Positions 62,779 through 64,000 of a DNA stretch of 64,000 nt are shown here, in pieces (position 1 is the stretch's first letter; every line of letters starts with the position of its first letter). The notes under the pieces were generated by a model, which ran no database searches, had not been told where the DNA came from, and worked only from the letters and a program-made list of their open reading frames with translations. A program made the translations under genes and the position numbers. Where the stretch lies: positions 1 through 64,000 of the forward strand of contig JAQFVV010013397.1 of NCBI GenBank assembly GCA_028023455.1, in the 5' to 3' direction. This stretch comes from Epiperipatus broadwayi. Taxonomy: Eukaryota; Onychophora; Udeonychophora; Euonychophora; Peripatidae.

Positions 62779-63651
62779 TGTTTCCATGTTTGTTTTTAGG
62801 ATGTGACATACGTGCATGATATATATAATACTCATTTTGCATTCGCGTTTGTAAAGAAAAACTGTTCTTCCCCGTTCTGCATTAAAATTGCATGGCTATA
62901 TTTTCTTTGTATTTATTTCAGACAATACAGCACTCTTTAACATGTGATAAATTATTTTCTGCGAGAAAATATTTAAATCTGTTCACGTGTCACAACCAAA
63001 ATAAACTCATCATCGTCGTCCCTGACTAGATATTTTTCAACGCTGCCGCTTGCGTTTTTGCGTTTAGTTGTAGTACTATAGCTGAACAATTTGTAATCGA
63101 TATCATAGTACATATTGAGTGAAAATACATGCGTCGTCTTATACATTCATCGGCTAACTTTCCTATTACACACAATCTCTCAAATTACGAAAATGTATTT
63201 GCTTTAAATATTGCTAGCTAATATAGCATTTGTAAGTTTCTATTAAATCTACCATTGCTATGTTACTATTATTATTTCTTTAATTCTCGCAGTCACTCTA
63301 AAATTTCCTGGCAACCATCAGGTGTAACGCGATGGACATCTTGCCCACTCCAGGACTACTAAAACATTTGTATATGGCCAAAGTAATAAAATTATTATAT
63401 ATATACTGTATTCCAGAAATGGAGTTTTCTATTCAAAAAATCGTCACATTCTTATATCAAATTAAATTCATGTAATTAATTGAATGTTTATACCTTCAGT
63501 AAATTTCATTTAAAAAACGATTCTCTTATTATATCATTATTATTCTTATTGCAGCCATCAAATTGGTTTTGTTACAATCAATTACTATAATAAATATGTA
63601 TAACTGGGGGAAAAAATATACTAATAAAAATATAATAGTAAATTGTTTTAC
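62779..63651. other. Start of the first intron (3' of the first coding exon)
   Basis: Contains the donor at 63651-63650. The region 62980-63350 is slightly less AT-rich, with scattered CpG, but no exon is supported. Confidence 0.4.
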
Positions 63652-63820
63652 CTGCATTTACGGTCGCATTTATGTCTTTATTACTTGAATTAATGGAATC
63701 ATCAGATTCATTATTTTTTACAACATTGCTTTCCATATTTATGCCTGATATTATTAATAAATGTATTGTTCTTCTTGTTCTGTCTCTTGATGGCTTCCAC
63801 GCAAAATAATGAATGTCCAC
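63652..63820 (-). CDS. Candidate first coding exon of the window-spanning host gene
   Basis: Open frame on the minus strand from an ATG at 63820, ending at a good 5' splice site (AATGCAG|gtaaaac; intron begins at 63651). It gives 56 codons plus one base. A second in-frame ATG at 63736 is an equally possible start. The peptide is polar and Asn/Ser/Asp-rich in its second half (for example NNESDDSINSSNKD); no domain or signal peptide is visible. The leftover G joins the GT that opens the next exon at 43803 to make a Gly codon, so the phases agree. No TATA box or other core promoter is convincing in the 180 bases upstream. I do not recognise the protein. The exon call rests on the donor site and phase agreement; upstream non-coding exons cannot be excluded. 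Confidence 0.55.
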
Positions 63821-64000
63821 TATCTCACTTGATTAATTTTATATGACAGTTGTTTTTTTTAATTAGTACACTATTTAAAGAAGATTAAAAGGTCACCAGG
63901 GTCAAAATTTCTTTATGGAAAAACAAGTTTACCAATCATACAATGTAAGATTGTTATGAGTCGACATGCAATTAGAATGTTGTTTTTCACACAAATATTT
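63821..64000. other. Sequence upstream of the first coding exon
   Basis: AT-rich; no TATA or initiator assignment is justified, and the transcription start may lie outside the window. Confidence 0.3.

Overview
This window is A+T-rich eukaryotic DNA dominated by intron and transposable-element sequence. It holds long (TA)n tracts, tRNA-derived SINEs, foldback MITEs, Penelope-like, LTR and LINE retroelement remnants, and only a few short exon-sized coding blocks with GT/AG borders. There is no prokaryotic gene organisation. It most resembles a large, repeat-rich invertebrate (metazoan) genome. Phylum and species cannot be fixed from the sequence.

Host gene: one gene on the minus strand appears to span nearly the whole window. 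Five exons are supported by splice sites and by exact codon-phase agreement at every junction: 63820-63652, 43803-42544, 29389-29110, 5363-5255 and 3253-3158. The gene continues beyond base 1. The product looks like a low-complexity, Ser/Asn/Lys-rich protein that I do not recognise. The large exon carries two in-frame stop codons (TGA at 43588-43586, TAA at 42661-42659), although the downstream exons remain open and in phase. The introns are about 19.8, 13.2, 23.7 and 2.0 kb.

Layout: 1-5 kb holds a duplicated AT-rich repeat with foldback MITEs and SINEs. 5.6-8.1 kb and 29.7-31.6 kb are two inverted copies of a roughly 2 kb element with TTGTAAC-type ends lying in TA tracts. 9-14.5 kb has SINEs, a pogo/Tigger-like TIR element and hairpins. 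16.1-19.8 kb is a composite of foldback repeats. 20-22.4 kb is a dead Ty3/gypsy pol. 22.7-26.3 kb is a dead LINE on the minus strand. 27.6-28.6 kb is a hAT-like element inside a pair of tRNA-like sequences. 31.65-35.7 kb is a Penelope-like element (RT plus GIY-YIG) with inverted flanks that each carry a hammerhead-ribozyme-like motif; a SINE and a 1 kb MITE are nested in it. 36-37.9 kb has two more Penelope fragments. 38.5-40.1 kb is a second gypsy fragment. 50.2-55.8 kb is a complete but apparently non-autonomous LTR retrotransposon with 1.7 kb LTRs and a decayed tRNA-Lys-type primer-binding site. 56-63.6 kb is AT-rich intron with tandem and inverted repeats and two SINEs.

The most informative content is the nesting history. 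Several insertions have readable target-site duplications, and in two cases the empty site survives in a related copy within the same window. The other main points are the Penelope/hammerhead arrangement and the interrupted frame of the host gene.
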